Shown: piece after piece, positions 16,985 to 25,792 of the stretch
How positions within the stretch are numbered: the stretch's first letter is position 1
Layout: the number at the start of each line of letters is the position of its first letter
Origin: an uncultured Sphingomonadaceae bacterium
Lineage (GTDB): Bacteria > Pseudomonadota > Alphaproteobacteria > Sphingomonadales > Sphingomonadaceae
NCBI GenBank assembly: GCA_947495985.1
Contig: CANMBD010000006.1
Coordinates: forward strand, 22,866-86,865
Direction of reading: 5' to 3'
DNA: 64,000 nt
Translations under genes and position numbers: made by a program
Notes under the pieces: generated by a model
What the model was told of the DNA's origin: nothing
Database searches by the model: none
What the model saw: only the letters and a program-made list of their open reading frames with translations

Positions 16985-17998
16985 ATGGACGCACGTGGCG
17001 GAATTGGTGGCAGCTTGGCCGGAGTAGATGTAATCGAGGAAATCCACCGTCTGCGCAAAGAGCGCAACGCGATCATCCTCGCGCATTATTACCAGAAACC
17101 GGAAATTCAGGACATTGCCGATTTTGTCGGTGATAGTCTGGAGCTTTCCCGCAAGGCGGCGGAAACCGATGCCGATGTCATCGCCTTTTGCGGTGTGAAA
17201 TTCATGGCGGAAACCGCGAAAATCCTGTCGCCTGAGAAGATTGTCGTCCTGCCGGACATGGATGCGGGCTGCAGTTTGGAAGACAGCTGTCCGCCGGACA
17301 AGTTCAAGGCGTTTCGCGATGAACATCCCGATCATATCGCGCTGACCTATATAAACTGCTCGGCCGAGGTGAAGGCGCTCAGCGACATTATCGTGACCAG
17401 CTCATCCGCCGAACATATTCTCTCGCAAATTCCCAAGGATCAGAAGATCATCTTTGGCCCGGACAAGCATCTGGGCGGCTATATCGCCAAGAAAACCGGC
17501 CGCGACATGCTGTTGTGGCCCGGCGTCTGCATTGTCCATGAGGCGTTTAGTGAGACAGAGCTTCTCAAGCTGCAAACCCAGCATCCCGATGCGCCGGTGG
17601 CGGCCCATCCCGAATGCCCAGCTTACATCTTGGATCATGCAGACATGGTCGGTTCAACCAGCGCGATCCTGAAATATGCCAAGGAATTTGAAGGCGATAC
17701 AATCATCATCGCGACCGAACCGCATATCATTCACCAGATGGAAAAAGCGGTGCCGGAAAAGAATTTCATCGGTGCACCCGGTGCGGATGGCAACTGCAAT
17801 TGTAATATCTGCCCCTATATGGCGCTCAACACGATGGAAAAGCTCTATGTTGCCTTGCGCGATCTGGAACCACGCATCGAGATGGACGAGGAACTGCGTC
17901 TGCAGGCCCGCAAATCGATCGACAAGATGATGGAGATGGCCAGCGCGACCTTAGGGCAGGGCGATTTGGGACCGGCTGATCTGGCGCATGAGGGGTGA
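16985..17998 (+). CDS. nadA: Quinolinate synthase A
   Basis: 337 residues, the [4Fe-4S] enzyme that condenses iminoaspartate with dihydroxyacetone phosphate to quinolinate. Family landmarks: ILAHYYQKPEIQDIADFVGDS near the N-terminus, a YINCSAEVKA cysteine, HPECPAYI, and CNCNICPYMALNTMEK near the C-terminus, giving the three cluster cysteines. AAAGGAAAAG precedes the ATG. It is followed by an unknown exported-protein gene and then nadC; the first enzyme, nadB, is about 17 kb away on the other strand. Confidence 0.97.
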   Translation: MDARGGIGGSLAGVDVIEEIHRLRKERNAIILAHYYQKPEIQDIADFVGDSLELSRKAAETDADVIAFCGVKFMAETAKILSPEKIVVLPDMDAGCSLEDSCPPDKFKAFRDEHPDHIALTYINCSAEVKALSDIIVTSSSAEHILSQIPKDQKIIFGPDKHLGGYIAKKTGRDMLLWPGVCIVHEAFSETELLKLQTQHPDAPVAAHPECPAYILDHADMVGSTSAILKYAKEFEGDTIIIATEPHIIHQMEKAVPEKNFIGAPGADGNCNCNICPYMALNTMEKLYVALRDLEPRIEMDEELRLQARKSIDKMMEMASATLGQGDLGPADLAHEG

Positions 17999-18035
17999 CG
18001 GTTAAACGCCAATTACCTGTTCAGGGAGGGACAGC

Positions 18036-18770
18036 ATGGTATTGCGAAAACCAATCAAGATCATTTTTGCGTCCCTTATAGTCGCCAGTCTTTGCGTGCC
18101 TTCTGTTACTCTTGCGATGGATGATGGAAACGTCCTGTCCTCTGCGACTTGTGAGGAGGTTTTAGAATCGCCCGATCAGTCGGAAATCCAGCGGGAGGAA
18201 CCTGTCACTATTCCGGGCGAATATCGCGATATTGCCAGCTCCACAAAATCTGCAATGAAAATCAAGACGTTAAGGGGCGGCATTACCTGCTTCGATGTCA
18301 GGGATTGGAATGTTGTTGAACAGTTTTGGATCAGCGGTGACGGACGCTTCTTTGGTTTTCATACATTTGGTTTGGAAGCAGACGGGCACCATGTAATTGA
18401 TCGAATCGCACCTGACATAATATTGGAAACCGGTCTCAGGCCAGTATTTTCGGATGATGCAACCATGTTCGCTGCCGCCCAGAGAACCGGAGCTGGTTGG
18501 GGAAATTTGGAAGGGCTTGGTGTTTGGCGCGTGGGGCCAGATGGTACGGAATCTGTATATAAGTTTAACAACGGACTGCTTGACGGACTGGATTGGCGGA
18601 TAGACAGCTGGATCGGGAATGATGAAGTGCGCTTATCAACCATTCATGAGTTTGCATTGGGCGAGGACGGCGACTCTTTTGAAGAGATTCTGGCAAAATC
18701 CAAACGTTATAACTACCGGTTGATCAAACGCGGAGCCAATTGGGAATTGGAAGATATTGATGAGCCATAG
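18036..18770 (+). CDS. Exported protein of unknown function between nadA and nadC
   Basis: 244 residues, family not recognised. Residues 1-29 form a clear Sec signal peptide (basic MVLRKPIKIIF, hydrophobic core, cleavage after LAMA-like residues). The mature part is acidic, rich in Trp/Gly, with several WRVGPDG- and FGFHTFGLE-like strands suggesting a beta-structure. GGGAGGGAC lies 8 nt before the ATG. It is inserted in the nadA-nadC operon with a gap of only 3 bp to the nadC GTG, yet an exported protein has no evident place in quinolinate metabolism. Confidence 0.8.
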   Translation: MVLRKPIKIIFASLIVASLCVPSVTLAMDDGNVLSSATCEEVLESPDQSEIQREEPVTIPGEYRDIASSTKSAMKIKTLRGGITCFDVRDWNVVEQFWISGDGRFFGFHTFGLEADGHHVIDRIAPDIILETGLRPVFSDDATMFAAAQRTGAGWGNLEGLGVWRVGPDGTESVYKFNNGLLDGLDWRIDSWIGNDEVRLSTIHEFALGEDGDSFEEILAKSKRYNYRLIKRGANWELEDIDEP

Positions 18771-18773
18771 TTT

Positions 18774-19622
18774 GTGACCTTCACTTTAGACCGCTTTGAT
18801 CTCGACGCCTTCGTGGCGTCCACCCTCGCCGAAGACCTTGGCCCGACGGGCCGCGATGTCACGTCTGAAGCCGTGATCCCGGAGGACGCCATCTTTACCG
18901 GTGTGATGGACAGCCGCCACGACGCCGTGATCGCGGGCCTGCCGATTGCCGAGGCGTTTTTCCGGTCGCTTGATCCTGATGTCGAAATCGAAATCCTCGC
19001 AGCTGAAGGTGAAGCGGTTGAGGCGGGCACCGACATCATGCGGCTGAAAGGCAAAGGCCGGGCGATGCTGACGGCGGAGCGGAGCGCGCTCAATACGGTG
19101 CAGCATCTCACCGGCATTGCCAGCATGACCAACGAATATGTGCGCAAGATTGTTGGCACCGGCTGCACCCTGCTTGATACGCGCAAGACGATCCCGGGTC
19201 TGCGCGTGCTGGAGAAATATGCGACCCGCATGGGCGGGGCTGAGAATCATCGCATGGGCCTGTGGGATGCGGCTATGATCAAGGATAATCATGTCGCGGT
19301 CGCTGGCGATATCAGCGAGGCAGTGAAGCGCGCCGTAGATGCCGGGATTGAACGGATTATCGTCGAAGTGGACCGGGTGGACCAGATCGAGCCGGCGCTG
19401 GCCGCAGGTGCGACCCATTTGTTGCTCGATAATATGGAGCCAGCCACTTTGCGCGGGGCGGTAACCCTGATCGGCGGGCGCGTGATCACGGAGGCATCCG
19501 GCGGCGTGACGCTCGAAACGATCTTCGACAAGGCGGACACAGGTGTGGACTTTATATCAGTCGGCCGTCTCACGCAGTCGGCACCGGCAGCTGACATCGG
19601 GCTGGACTTTGCACAAGTGTAA
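18774..19622 (+). CDS. nadC: Nicotinate-nucleotide pyrophosphorylase (carboxylating)
   Basis: 282 residues starting at GTG. It converts quinolinate and PRPP to nicotinate mononucleotide with loss of CO2. Diagnostic segments: TLAEDLGPTGRDVTSE at the start, ERSALNTVQHLTGIAS, LLDTRKTIPGLRVLEKYA, GGAENHRMGLWDAAMIKDNH, and EASGGVTLE near the C-terminus. With nadA upstream and nadB elsewhere in the window, it completes de novo NAD synthesis from aspartate. Confidence 0.97.
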   Translation: MTFTLDRFDLDAFVASTLAEDLGPTGRDVTSEAVIPEDAIFTGVMDSRHDAVIAGLPIAEAFFRSLDPDVEIEILAAEGEAVEAGTDIMRLKGKGRAMLTAERSALNTVQHLTGIASMTNEYVRKIVGTGCTLLDTRKTIPGLRVLEKYATRMGGAENHRMGLWDAAMIKDNHVAVAGDISEAVKRAVDAGIERIIVEVDRVDQIEPALAAGATHLLLDNMEPATLRGAVTLIGGRVITEASGGVTLETIFDKADTGVDFISVGRLTQSAPAADIGLDFAQV

Positions 19623-19658
19623 GCTAGGTTCAGGGCTTCTTTGGCAAGGGAGACCATC

Positions 19659-20084
19659 ATGCGGCCAACATCGATCATACGGTTTGAACAGCTATTCCTG
19701 ACATCTTTGGCGATCGGGCTGATTAACGTTCTTCTGACCTGGGACACGACGATGGCCACTATTCAGGCAGATCCGAATTCTGCCGCTTTGGGACCTAATT
19801 TTGCTTATATTACAACCGCTTTTGGTTTCGGAATCAACATATTGCTCTGGTATCTGGTAGCCCGCAAAGCTGTTGGCTTTGTGAAATGGATATTGCTGGT
19901 GCTGATGGTTATCGGGCTTTTGGCACTGCCTTCCTCTTTTGCGACACTGCCAACACTCAACCTGGCCATCGCCCTCGTTGTGACCATCATGCAAGCCATA
20001 GCGGTCTACATGCTTTTCCGGCCCGATGCGAAAAGATGGTTTGCTGGCGAGCAAACCGTCGATCTGGAAAAAACCTTTGAGTGA
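19659..20084 (+). CDS. Small polytopic membrane protein (paralogue of the next gene)
   Basis: 141 residues with four hydrophobic helices. It opens MRPTSIIRFEQLFLTSLAIG and has a TWDTTMA loop; the end reads LFRPDAKRWFAGEQ. AAGGGAG lies 8 nt before the ATG at 19659, preferred over an in-frame upstream TTG. The following gene encodes a clear relative (shared RFEQL/WFERL start and FRxDAxxWF end), so the pair arose by tandem duplication. Function unknown. Confidence 0.72.
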   Translation: MRPTSIIRFEQLFLTSLAIGLINVLLTWDTTMATIQADPNSAALGPNFAYITTAFGFGINILLWYLVARKAVGFVKWILLVLMVIGLLALPSSFATLPTLNLAIALVVTIMQAIAVYMLFRPDAKRWFAGEQTVDLEKTFE

Positions 20085-20118
20085 TCGCGGGCCGTTGATG
20101 TGAAGAATTTTCGATAGG

Positions 20119-20589
20119 ATGAAACTTCCACGTCCCAAGGCAATCCTGTGGTTTGAGCGTCTCTATTTCGCTTCTCTCGGCATAGCGTTGTTCAACGAAT
20201 ATGTGATGTGGCCGGTCATGGTGGCTGAAATGGAGTGGACCTTGTCTAGCCATTTGGTTTTGTGGTTTTTTATCATCCTGTTCTCATTCATCATCTGGTA
20301 TTTTTTGGCAATAAAGGCAAAGGCTTGGGCGCGATGGATGCAGATCATCTTTACGGGCCTGGCTGTGATTGTCCTGTTTGCCGAGATTGGTGGCATCATT
20401 GCACCGGGCATTGAAGACAGCAATCTTTCGGGCGTCGTCTGGAAGGATATGGTGTGGCCGGAGACATTTACCGGCCTATATGTGATTTCGGTTTTGGTAA
20501 ATGGCGTCGGAACCGCTTTCCTTTTCCGTTCAGATGCGGTGCAATGGTTTGAGCAGAAACGGTTAGTGATTGATAAGGTTTTTGACTGA
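20119..20589 (+). CDS. Small polytopic membrane protein (paralogue of the preceding gene)
   Basis: 156 residues, four hydrophobic helices, beginning MKLPRPKAILWFERLYFASL and ending LFRSDAVQWFEQKRLVIDKVFD. It matches the preceding protein in its start, helix spacing and end, with an added loop before the last helix. GATAGG precedes the ATG. The stop lies one base before the RNase T2 start, so the three genes are probably co-transcribed. No known function. Confidence 0.72.
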   Translation: MKLPRPKAILWFERLYFASLGIALFNEYVMWPVMVAEMEWTLSSHLVLWFFIILFSFIIWYFLAIKAKAWARWMQIIFTGLAVIVLFAEIGGIIAPGIEDSNLSGVVWKDMVWPETFTGLYVISVLVNGVGTAFLFRSDAVQWFEQKRLVIDKVFD

Positions 20590-20590
20590 T

Positions 20591-21322
20591 ATGACGATGT
20601 GGCAAATAGTGACGCGATCGCTGTCCGTCCTACTCACGGGCATATCATTGACCGTCACACCGCTACTGGCCCAATCCTACCAATGCCGCGCTCCGTCGCT
20701 GACTGATCCGGTGGCACCAGTACGCAAACCTGCTAGTGAACCGCGGCGGGTTACACCGATATCCGGCTATACGCTGGCGATGAGCTGGTCACCCGAATTT
20801 TGCCGTCTGCGCAAGGATGATCGGCGTCACAAAGCCCAATGCAGTGGCGATGACGGCAGTTTCGGTTTCATCCTGCATGGCCTGTGGCCGGATGCGCAGG
20901 GGGCCAGCTATCCGCAATGGTGCCGGGCGACCAGGGCGTTGCCGCCGGCAATTGTGAAACGCAATTTCTGCATGATACCTGCGCCGCGTCTGGCAGCACG
21001 GCAATGGGCAAAACATGGTAGCTGCATGGCACAGCGACCGGAAACCTATTTCCGGATATCGCGGATCATGTTTGATGCGGTGGAGTTTCCCAATATGGAC
21101 CGGCTTTCGCGCAAACCCCTCACGGCCAAAAGGCTGCGCGCGGCCTTTGTTGCTGCCAATGATGGGCTGAAGGCCGATATGATACGGCTAAAAGTCAATC
21201 GGCGGGGGTGGTTGGAAGAAGTGAGAATATGCCTTGGCAAGAGCTTTCGGCCCCAGCGCTGCGCAAGAAGCATGCGGGGTTTGAAGGATAACAGATCGAT
21301 TAAAATCTGGCGGGGAGCCTAA
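20591..21322 (+). CDS. Ribonuclease T2 family protein
   Basis: 243 residues with an N-terminal signal peptide ending near LLAQS, so exported to the periplasm or outside. Both catalytic conserved segments are present: FILHGLWPD (CAS1, first His) and WAKHGSC (CAS2, second His with Lys). Cysteines for disulfides flank them. RNase T2 enzymes cleave single-stranded RNA through a 2',3'-cyclic phosphate. The ATG at 20591 is preferred to an in-frame start inside the preceding gene. Its end overlaps the convergent HxlR gene by 4 bp. Confidence 0.9.
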   Translation: MTMWQIVTRSLSVLLTGISLTVTPLLAQSYQCRAPSLTDPVAPVRKPASEPRRVTPISGYTLAMSWSPEFCRLRKDDRRHKAQCSGDDGSFGFILHGLWPDAQGASYPQWCRATRALPPAIVKRNFCMIPAPRLAARQWAKHGSCMAQRPETYFRISRIMFDAVEFPNMDRLSRKPLTAKRLRAAFVAANDGLKADMIRLKVNRRGWLEEVRICLGKSFRPQRCARSMRGLKDNRSIKIWRGA

Positions 21323-21654
21323 GCCTGCGAGTCATTAAGTTGACTGGCCCACTTGCGGGACCAATTGTCGAGTTCTGTCATTTGTGCACCAAGCTCTGCG
21401 CCAAGCGCGGTATAGCAATAGCCGCCGGTATCATGACTGATAATTTCAAAGTCTCTTAGTTCGCGCAAACGGCTGTTGAGCGTAGTGGGAGAGATGTCGC
21501 CGCATTGTTTTTGCAAGTCCCTAAAGGTCAGCGGGCGATCTCTTAACTCCCACATGATGCGCAATGTCCAGCGCTTGCCGAGCATGTCGAGCAATATCAT
21601 GATCGGCCGACCGGTGGTGGAACCTCTTGCCTTATCTATGTTTTTAACGGGCAT
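21319..21654 (-). CDS. HxlR family transcriptional regulator
   Basis: 111-residue winged-helix regulator. The segments LLDMLGKRWTLRIMWELRDRPLTF and TTLNSRLRELRDFEIIS are typical of HxlR proteins. It has no Cys in the usual redox position near the N-terminus. It is divergent from the AhpD-like gene, and the 72-bp spacer holds two matching palindromes that are probably its operators, giving control of both genes. Confidence 0.92.
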   Translation of the reverse strand: MPVKNIDKARGSTTGRPIMILLDMLGKRWTLRIMWELRDRPLTFRDLQKQCGDISPTTLNSRLRELRDFEIISHDTGGYCYTALGAELGAQMTELDNWSRKWASQLNDSQA

Positions 21655-21666
21655 TACAGGCCTTTC

Positions 21667-21712
21667 TTGACGCTACAAAATATGTAGCGTATCTGTACTA
21701 CACTATTTGTAG
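21667..21712 (+). promoter_or_regulatory. Divergent promoter with twin HxlR operators
   Basis: Two dyads share the form CTACA-N5-TGTAG: ACGCTACA-AAATA-TGTAGCGT (21670-21690) and CTACA-CTATT-TGTAG (21698-21712), centres 25 bp apart. A TTGACG at 21667 and TATCTG at 21690 stand 17 bp apart as a possible -35/-10 for the plus-strand gene, with the first dyad filling the spacer. Binding by HxlR would block polymerase on both sides. Confidence 0.75.
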
Positions 21713-21726
21713 CACGGAGATTCGCG

Positions 21727-22275
21727 ATGAGCAATGTTCTGAAACCCCTGACACCGCCACATGATCCGGAAATCGCAGCGGTTCTCGCTGGTTATCCGCA
21801 GCAGGATGGCTATGTTCTCAGCCTGTTCCGAACCTTTGCCAACAGCATGCGGTTTTTGACCAAGGCCGTACCCAACCTGCTCGACAAGGATAGTCCGCTG
21901 CCGCTGCGCGAGCGAGAGATTGTCATTTTACGAACGACGGCCAAGCTGGATTGCGAATATGAGTGGGGTGTCCATGTTGCGATTTTTGCCAAGGCGGCAG
22001 GGTTGAGTGACGCACAGGTTGCAGCGACCCGAAATGGTGCGGCGAATGAGGTAGTCTGGAGTGACTCGGAAAACTTGCTGATTCGTTGTGTCGATAATCT
22101 ATGTGATCGAGGAAGCATCGCGGATGCCAAGTTGGCGGATTTCCAAAAGATGTGGTCGTTGGATGCACAGCTCGAAATTATGGCCCTGTGCGGGACGTAT
22201 CATACGGTCAGTTTTGTTGCCAATAGTGCGCGTCTGGACAATGAGGATTTCGGCACACAGTTCCCGAGATGCTAG
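21727..22275 (+). CDS. Carboxymuconolactone decarboxylase/AhpD-like protein
   Basis: 182-residue all-helical protein of the CMD family. The core segment LPLREREIVILRTTAKLDCEYEW is followed by GVHVAIFAKAAGLSDAQVAA, which carries the conserved Glu and His; only one Cys is near the active site, so AhpD-type CxxC peroxidase chemistry is unlikely. GGAG lies 7 nt before the ATG. Control by the divergent HxlR regulator suggests induction by an electrophile or aromatic compound; this is inference. Confidence 0.88.
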   Translation: MSNVLKPLTPPHDPEIAAVLAGYPQQDGYVLSLFRTFANSMRFLTKAVPNLLDKDSPLPLREREIVILRTTAKLDCEYEWGVHVAIFAKAAGLSDAQVAATRNGAANEVVWSDSENLLIRCVDNLCDRGSIADAKLADFQKMWSLDAQLEIMALCGTYHTVSFVANSARLDNEDFGTQFPRC

Positions 22276-22694
22276 CCTTCCAGAGTGCGCGTGCCCGGAT
22301 GATGTTTGTCGAGATGTTTGCGGATTATCCGCAAATTGCGGGTGTTGGAGCGCCAGAGAAAGTCGAAAACGTCGCCTGCCAACGGAATGGCACCCAGAGC
22401 AGTATCTATCCCGACATTGGTCGCCATGCGCGTCAACTGCCATTTGGACATGCCCAGATTACGGGCTTCCCAGACGATGTAAGCGCCCATCACGGCGGTG
22501 ACGATATCGCCGACTACCGGGATCAGGCCGACCAGCGAATCAAGGCCGATAGGCTTGTTGATGCCCGGAACGATAAAAGCCCGCTCGAGCACCTTTTCCA
22601 TTGCTTCGACGCGGTTACGAACGGCCTGCGGGTCGCGGCTGACATCCGGCAATTGTTCGGCCAAGCGTTTCAACTGTTCTTCCGAAATCGCCAT
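22272..22694 (-). CDS. DUF4112 domain protein
   Basis: 140 residues. The DUF4112 core reads GLDSLVGLIPVVGDIVTAV followed by ATNVGIDTALGAIPLAGDVFD, two amphipathic hairpins with a repeated GxIPxxGD pattern that may insert in the membrane. The tail is basic (RRNL-, KHLDKHH-like). GGGGGAGGGCGC sits right before the ATG at 22694, which is preferred over an in-frame start ten codons upstream. Its 3' end overlaps the convergent AhpD-like gene by 4 bp. Function unknown. Confidence 0.85.
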   Translation of the reverse strand: MAISEEQLKRLAEQLPDVSRDPQAVRNRVEAMEKVLERAFIVPGINKPIGLDSLVGLIPVVGDIVTAVMGAYIVWEARNLGMSKWQLTRMATNVGIDTALGAIPLAGDVFDFLWRSNTRNLRIIRKHLDKHHPGTRTLEG

Positions 22695-22726
22695 GCGCCC
22701 TCCCCCTATCTTACTGGTATTCATAA

Positions 22727-24244
22727 TTAAGATATAGGAATGCCAACCAGCGGATTCAATGGATGCCAGCCACGGGGGTTGACCGCAAAGCCGCGCTGGC
22801 CGGGCCGACTGATCGACCAGCGAACCGGTACGGCCAGAGGAACGAAGTTGGAATGCTGGACCAGAAGGACTTCGGCTTCGGCGTAGAGCCTGGCCTTGAT
22901 CTCCAGATTGGTTGCTGCATTGGCCTCGGCAATTTTTGCATCAGCGTCGTTCAGGCAAACCGGTGTTTCGGCACATGTCAGACGGGACAGAAACCAGTGC
23001 GCACTGTCATAGGGGGCAATTTCATCGATCAGGCTGACATCAGCGTCTTCGCCCAAAGATACCTTGCGGGCATCCAGGCCGACACGCCGCAAATCTGATT
23101 GAATGCGCAGGAACAATATGTCCGCGCCCGCGGCATCGGGGATGGCGATGGCCAAGGGAAGAACAGGCCCTTCCAACGCCTCCCATCGCCGCACATGCTC
23201 GCGTACGAATGCCTGACGGTCTTGCATGGACATATCTGCCCATTCCGGCCGTGCGTTGATGCCGGTGGCATTTAATGCATCCGGAATGATCTTTTGACGG
23301 CTTTGCCATGCAGTCACCTTGGGGAAGGATGTCAACAGAGCCGGACGATCAATGGCCATGGAGAGTACTTCCCGGTTGTCTGGCAACGACCAGAATCCGT
23401 TCATCCTCAGAAATTTGAGGCCGAACAGGCCTGCAACGGGATTAAGCCGCATGTCATTGCTGCTCACACCTGCTTCATCCACCAGCGGTAGATGATGAAA
23501 TTGCCCGTTCAGGACCAGATCCGTGTAGCCTGCAGTATAGCGGGCGAGGGCCTTTGCGGCACTTTCGCTGCGAAGCGTAACCCGCCGCGGGTCGTCAGAA
23601 GGTTCGTTTTCCTGCGCTTCCTCGTTTTCTTCCTCACCGTCTTCATCTGATGCGATCTGGTTGAATATCCCCAATGTGTACGCACGATTACTGTCCAGCT
23701 CGCTCATCGGCCCGGCACCATGGCCCGAGCGAAACAGCCCCATTTCCGGTTGCGCCATGAGCTGCAGAAAATTTGGGCTGGGAGAGTTGAGCCGGATCTC
23801 TATAACGCGGCCGGTCATAGAGATAATCTCGTCAATGACCTTGAGGTCGTCGCCCAATCTGCTGGGTTCGAGTTCGGTGACGCGTTCCTGCAGCAGCGTC
23901 GCTATCCGTTCGGAGGTTACCTGACGACCATCGTCCCATTTCGCTTCGTTGAGGCGGAAAATATAACTGAGGCCATCATCTGTAACGATCCAGCGGGCAG
24001 CGAGGGCCGGCACAACCCGGCCCTGTTCATCAAAAGTGACCAACCCTCTTGCGATCGCCGCACGCGCCGTCGCAGATGCATAGTTCAGCCTGATCCCGAC
24101 GGGTTTAATTACAGGCTCGCCATCCTCGATCACTGTAACCCGCGCGCGGTCTTCATCTCCCGCGACGCTGCAGGATGCGAGAGCGAGCGATCCCGCGAGG
24201 AGAGCGGCAAAGACTTTGAACCAAGAGTACCGATTATGACTCAT
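22727..24244 (-). CDS. Peptide/dipeptide-type ABC transporter substrate-binding lipoprotein (family 5)
   Basis: 505 residues. A lipoprotein signal peptide ends in LALASCS. The mature protein follows the large solute-binding fold of DppA/OppA relatives, with a WIVTDDGLSYIFRLNEAKW segment and a late AEVLLVQHSNFVPLAVP. An Asp/Glu-rich insert (around residues 195-210) is unusual. Its ATG overlaps the stop of a second binding-protein gene by 4 bp. No permease or ATPase genes of this transporter type lie near. Confidence 0.8.
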   Translation of the reverse strand: MSHNRYSWFKVFAALLAGSLALASCSVAGDEDRARVTVIEDGEPVIKPVGIRLNYASATARAAIARGLVTFDEQGRVVPALAARWIVTDDGLSYIFRLNEAKWDDGRQVTSERIATLLQERVTELEPSRLGDDLKVIDEIISMTGRVIEIRLNSPSPNFLQLMAQPEMGLFRSGHGAGPMSELDSNRAYTLGIFNQIASDEDGEEENEEAQENEPSDDPRRVTLRSESAAKALARYTAGYTDLVLNGQFHHLPLVDEAGVSSNDMRLNPVAGLFGLKFLRMNGFWSLPDNREVLSMAIDRPALLTSFPKVTAWQSRQKIIPDALNATGINARPEWADMSMQDRQAFVREHVRRWEALEGPVLPLAIAIPDAAGADILFLRIQSDLRRVGLDARKVSLGEDADVSLIDEIAPYDSAHWFLSRLTCAETPVCLNDADAKIAEANAATNLEIKARLYAEAEVLLVQHSNFVPLAVPVRWSISRPGQRGFAVNPRGWHPLNPLVGIPIS

Positions 24245-25785
24245 TTTTTGCTTATACGCAGAGTCCGGCTGGGATGCACATTGGAAATATTATCCTGCCA
24301 TCCCTCAATCCGTTCGCTGACCAGAGAGCGGGTTACGTAAAAATAGAGCGGTAATATCGGCATATCATTGATCAATATTTCGTCCGCTCGGCGCATAAGT
24401 GCGTTTCTTTGGTCCGGATCAGCTGTTCTGATCGCTTGCGCTACAAGCGCGTCATAAGCCGGGTTATCATATCCCGAATAGTTACCGGTACCGTTGGCGG
24501 CTTGATGCACTGTCAGGAAATTTTCGGCAATTGGCAGATCAGCGATCCAGCCAGACCGTGCCAGCGTAAAATCGTGGCTTCTGAGCGCAGCGAAATGGAG
24601 TGCTGCTTCGCTGTTGAAGAGGCTGGCTTGCGCATTCAGGGGTTTCCACATCGCTGCCAGCGCCACGGAAACACGGCGATGTTCGGCGGAACTGTTGAAC
24701 CGGATTTCAAATTTCAAGGGATTGGTGGAATCGTAGCCGGCTGCCTCCAATAGTGTTCGCGCCGTGGCGAGACGCCGTTCGCGAGGCCAATCGGCCCACA
24801 CGGGCTTTGCACTGACGCCTCCGGTTAGATCAGCTGGCAACAGATTCCACGCCGGTACATTGCCAATGCCGATCACTTTGTCGGCGATCCATGCTCTTTC
24901 CACTGCCATCGACAGGGCAGTTCGAACACGGCTGTCATTAAAGGGTGCCTTGCGGGTGTTGAATGCAAAATAGTAGCTGCCAAGATAGGGTATGCTGCGC
25001 GCCAGACCGGGGTGGTTTTTGTTCAGCCATTGATGCCGGCTCGCCGGATAGTCGGCAGCGATATCGGCGCCGCCTGCCAGAATGAGCCGCATAGCGGACA
25101 GGCCGTCATCCATCGGTTTCCATATGATGTTTGCCGTGGGTGCCGGCTCGTCATGCCATTCAGGATTGCGTATCATGCGCGCATGATCGTTCAATTTCCA
25201 GGTTGCCAGCTGATAGGGACCGCTGGTGACCATGGGACGCTCGCTGGTCCATTTATCACCTTTCTGTTCCACAAGGTGCAGTGGCAAGGCCGCTATCGCC
25301 GGATGAGCCAACAGAACCGGCAGAGAAGGGGCGGGTGCGCGCAGTGTCACTATAACCGTGGAATCGCCATCCGCTACCAATGCTGTGATATTGTCAAACA
25401 GCGCCTTGGTGGGCGAGGCAGTCTCGGGGGCCTGAAGTCGATCCCATATCCGGGGGAAAAGGGCCGCATTAAAGCCAGTGCCATCGGAAAATCGCAGGCC
25501 ACCGCGCAGCTGGAAGCTCCATTGCAATCCGTCCTCTGAAACATTCCAGCTTTCGGCCAGTCCCGGTTCTGCATCACCGGCGGCGTTCAGTCGTGTCAGC
25601 CCTTCGAACTGATCGGATGCTACACGAAGCGATGACAGGTCAGAGATTTTCTGTGGATCGAGACCTTTTATCTCTGAATCGGACAGCCGGACAATTTGAT
25701 CTGGTCCAGGCATGGTGTCCGCATTGTCCCGGCTACCGCATCCGGTCAGCAAAAGGATAAACCCCAAAAAAGCGAGTAAGCGCAT
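24241..25785 (-). CDS. Peptide/nickel-type ABC transporter substrate-binding lipoprotein (family 5)
   Basis: 514 residues with a lipobox LLTGCGS. Family-5 features are clear: LAESWNVSEDGLQWSFQLRGG, RFSDGTGFNA, SGPYQLATWKL, and the late ADEILINDMPILPLYFYV. It is the first gene of a two-gene unit with a diverged relative. Family members bind peptides, nickel or murein tripeptide for import; without adjacent permeases the ligand and partner are unknown. A 20-bp dyad ends 7 nt before its ATG. Confidence 0.83.
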   Translation of the reverse strand: MRLLAFLGFILLLTGCGSRDNADTMPGPDQIVRLSDSEIKGLDPQKISDLSSLRVASDQFEGLTRLNAAGDAEPGLAESWNVSEDGLQWSFQLRGGLRFSDGTGFNAALFPRIWDRLQAPETASPTKALFDNITALVADGDSTVIVTLRAPAPSLPVLLAHPAIAALPLHLVEQKGDKWTSERPMVTSGPYQLATWKLNDHARMIRNPEWHDEPAPTANIIWKPMDDGLSAMRLILAGGADIAADYPASRHQWLNKNHPGLARSIPYLGSYYFAFNTRKAPFNDSRVRTALSMAVERAWIADKVIGIGNVPAWNLLPADLTGGVSAKPVWADWPRERRLATARTLLEAAGYDSTNPLKFEIRFNSSAEHRRVSVALAAMWKPLNAQASLFNSEAALHFAALRSHDFTLARSGWIADLPIAENFLTVHQAANGTGNYSGYDNPAYDALVAQAIRTADPDQRNALMRRADEILINDMPILPLYFYVTRSLVSERIEGWQDNISNVHPSRTLRISKK

Positions 25786-25792
25786 TCCATTA

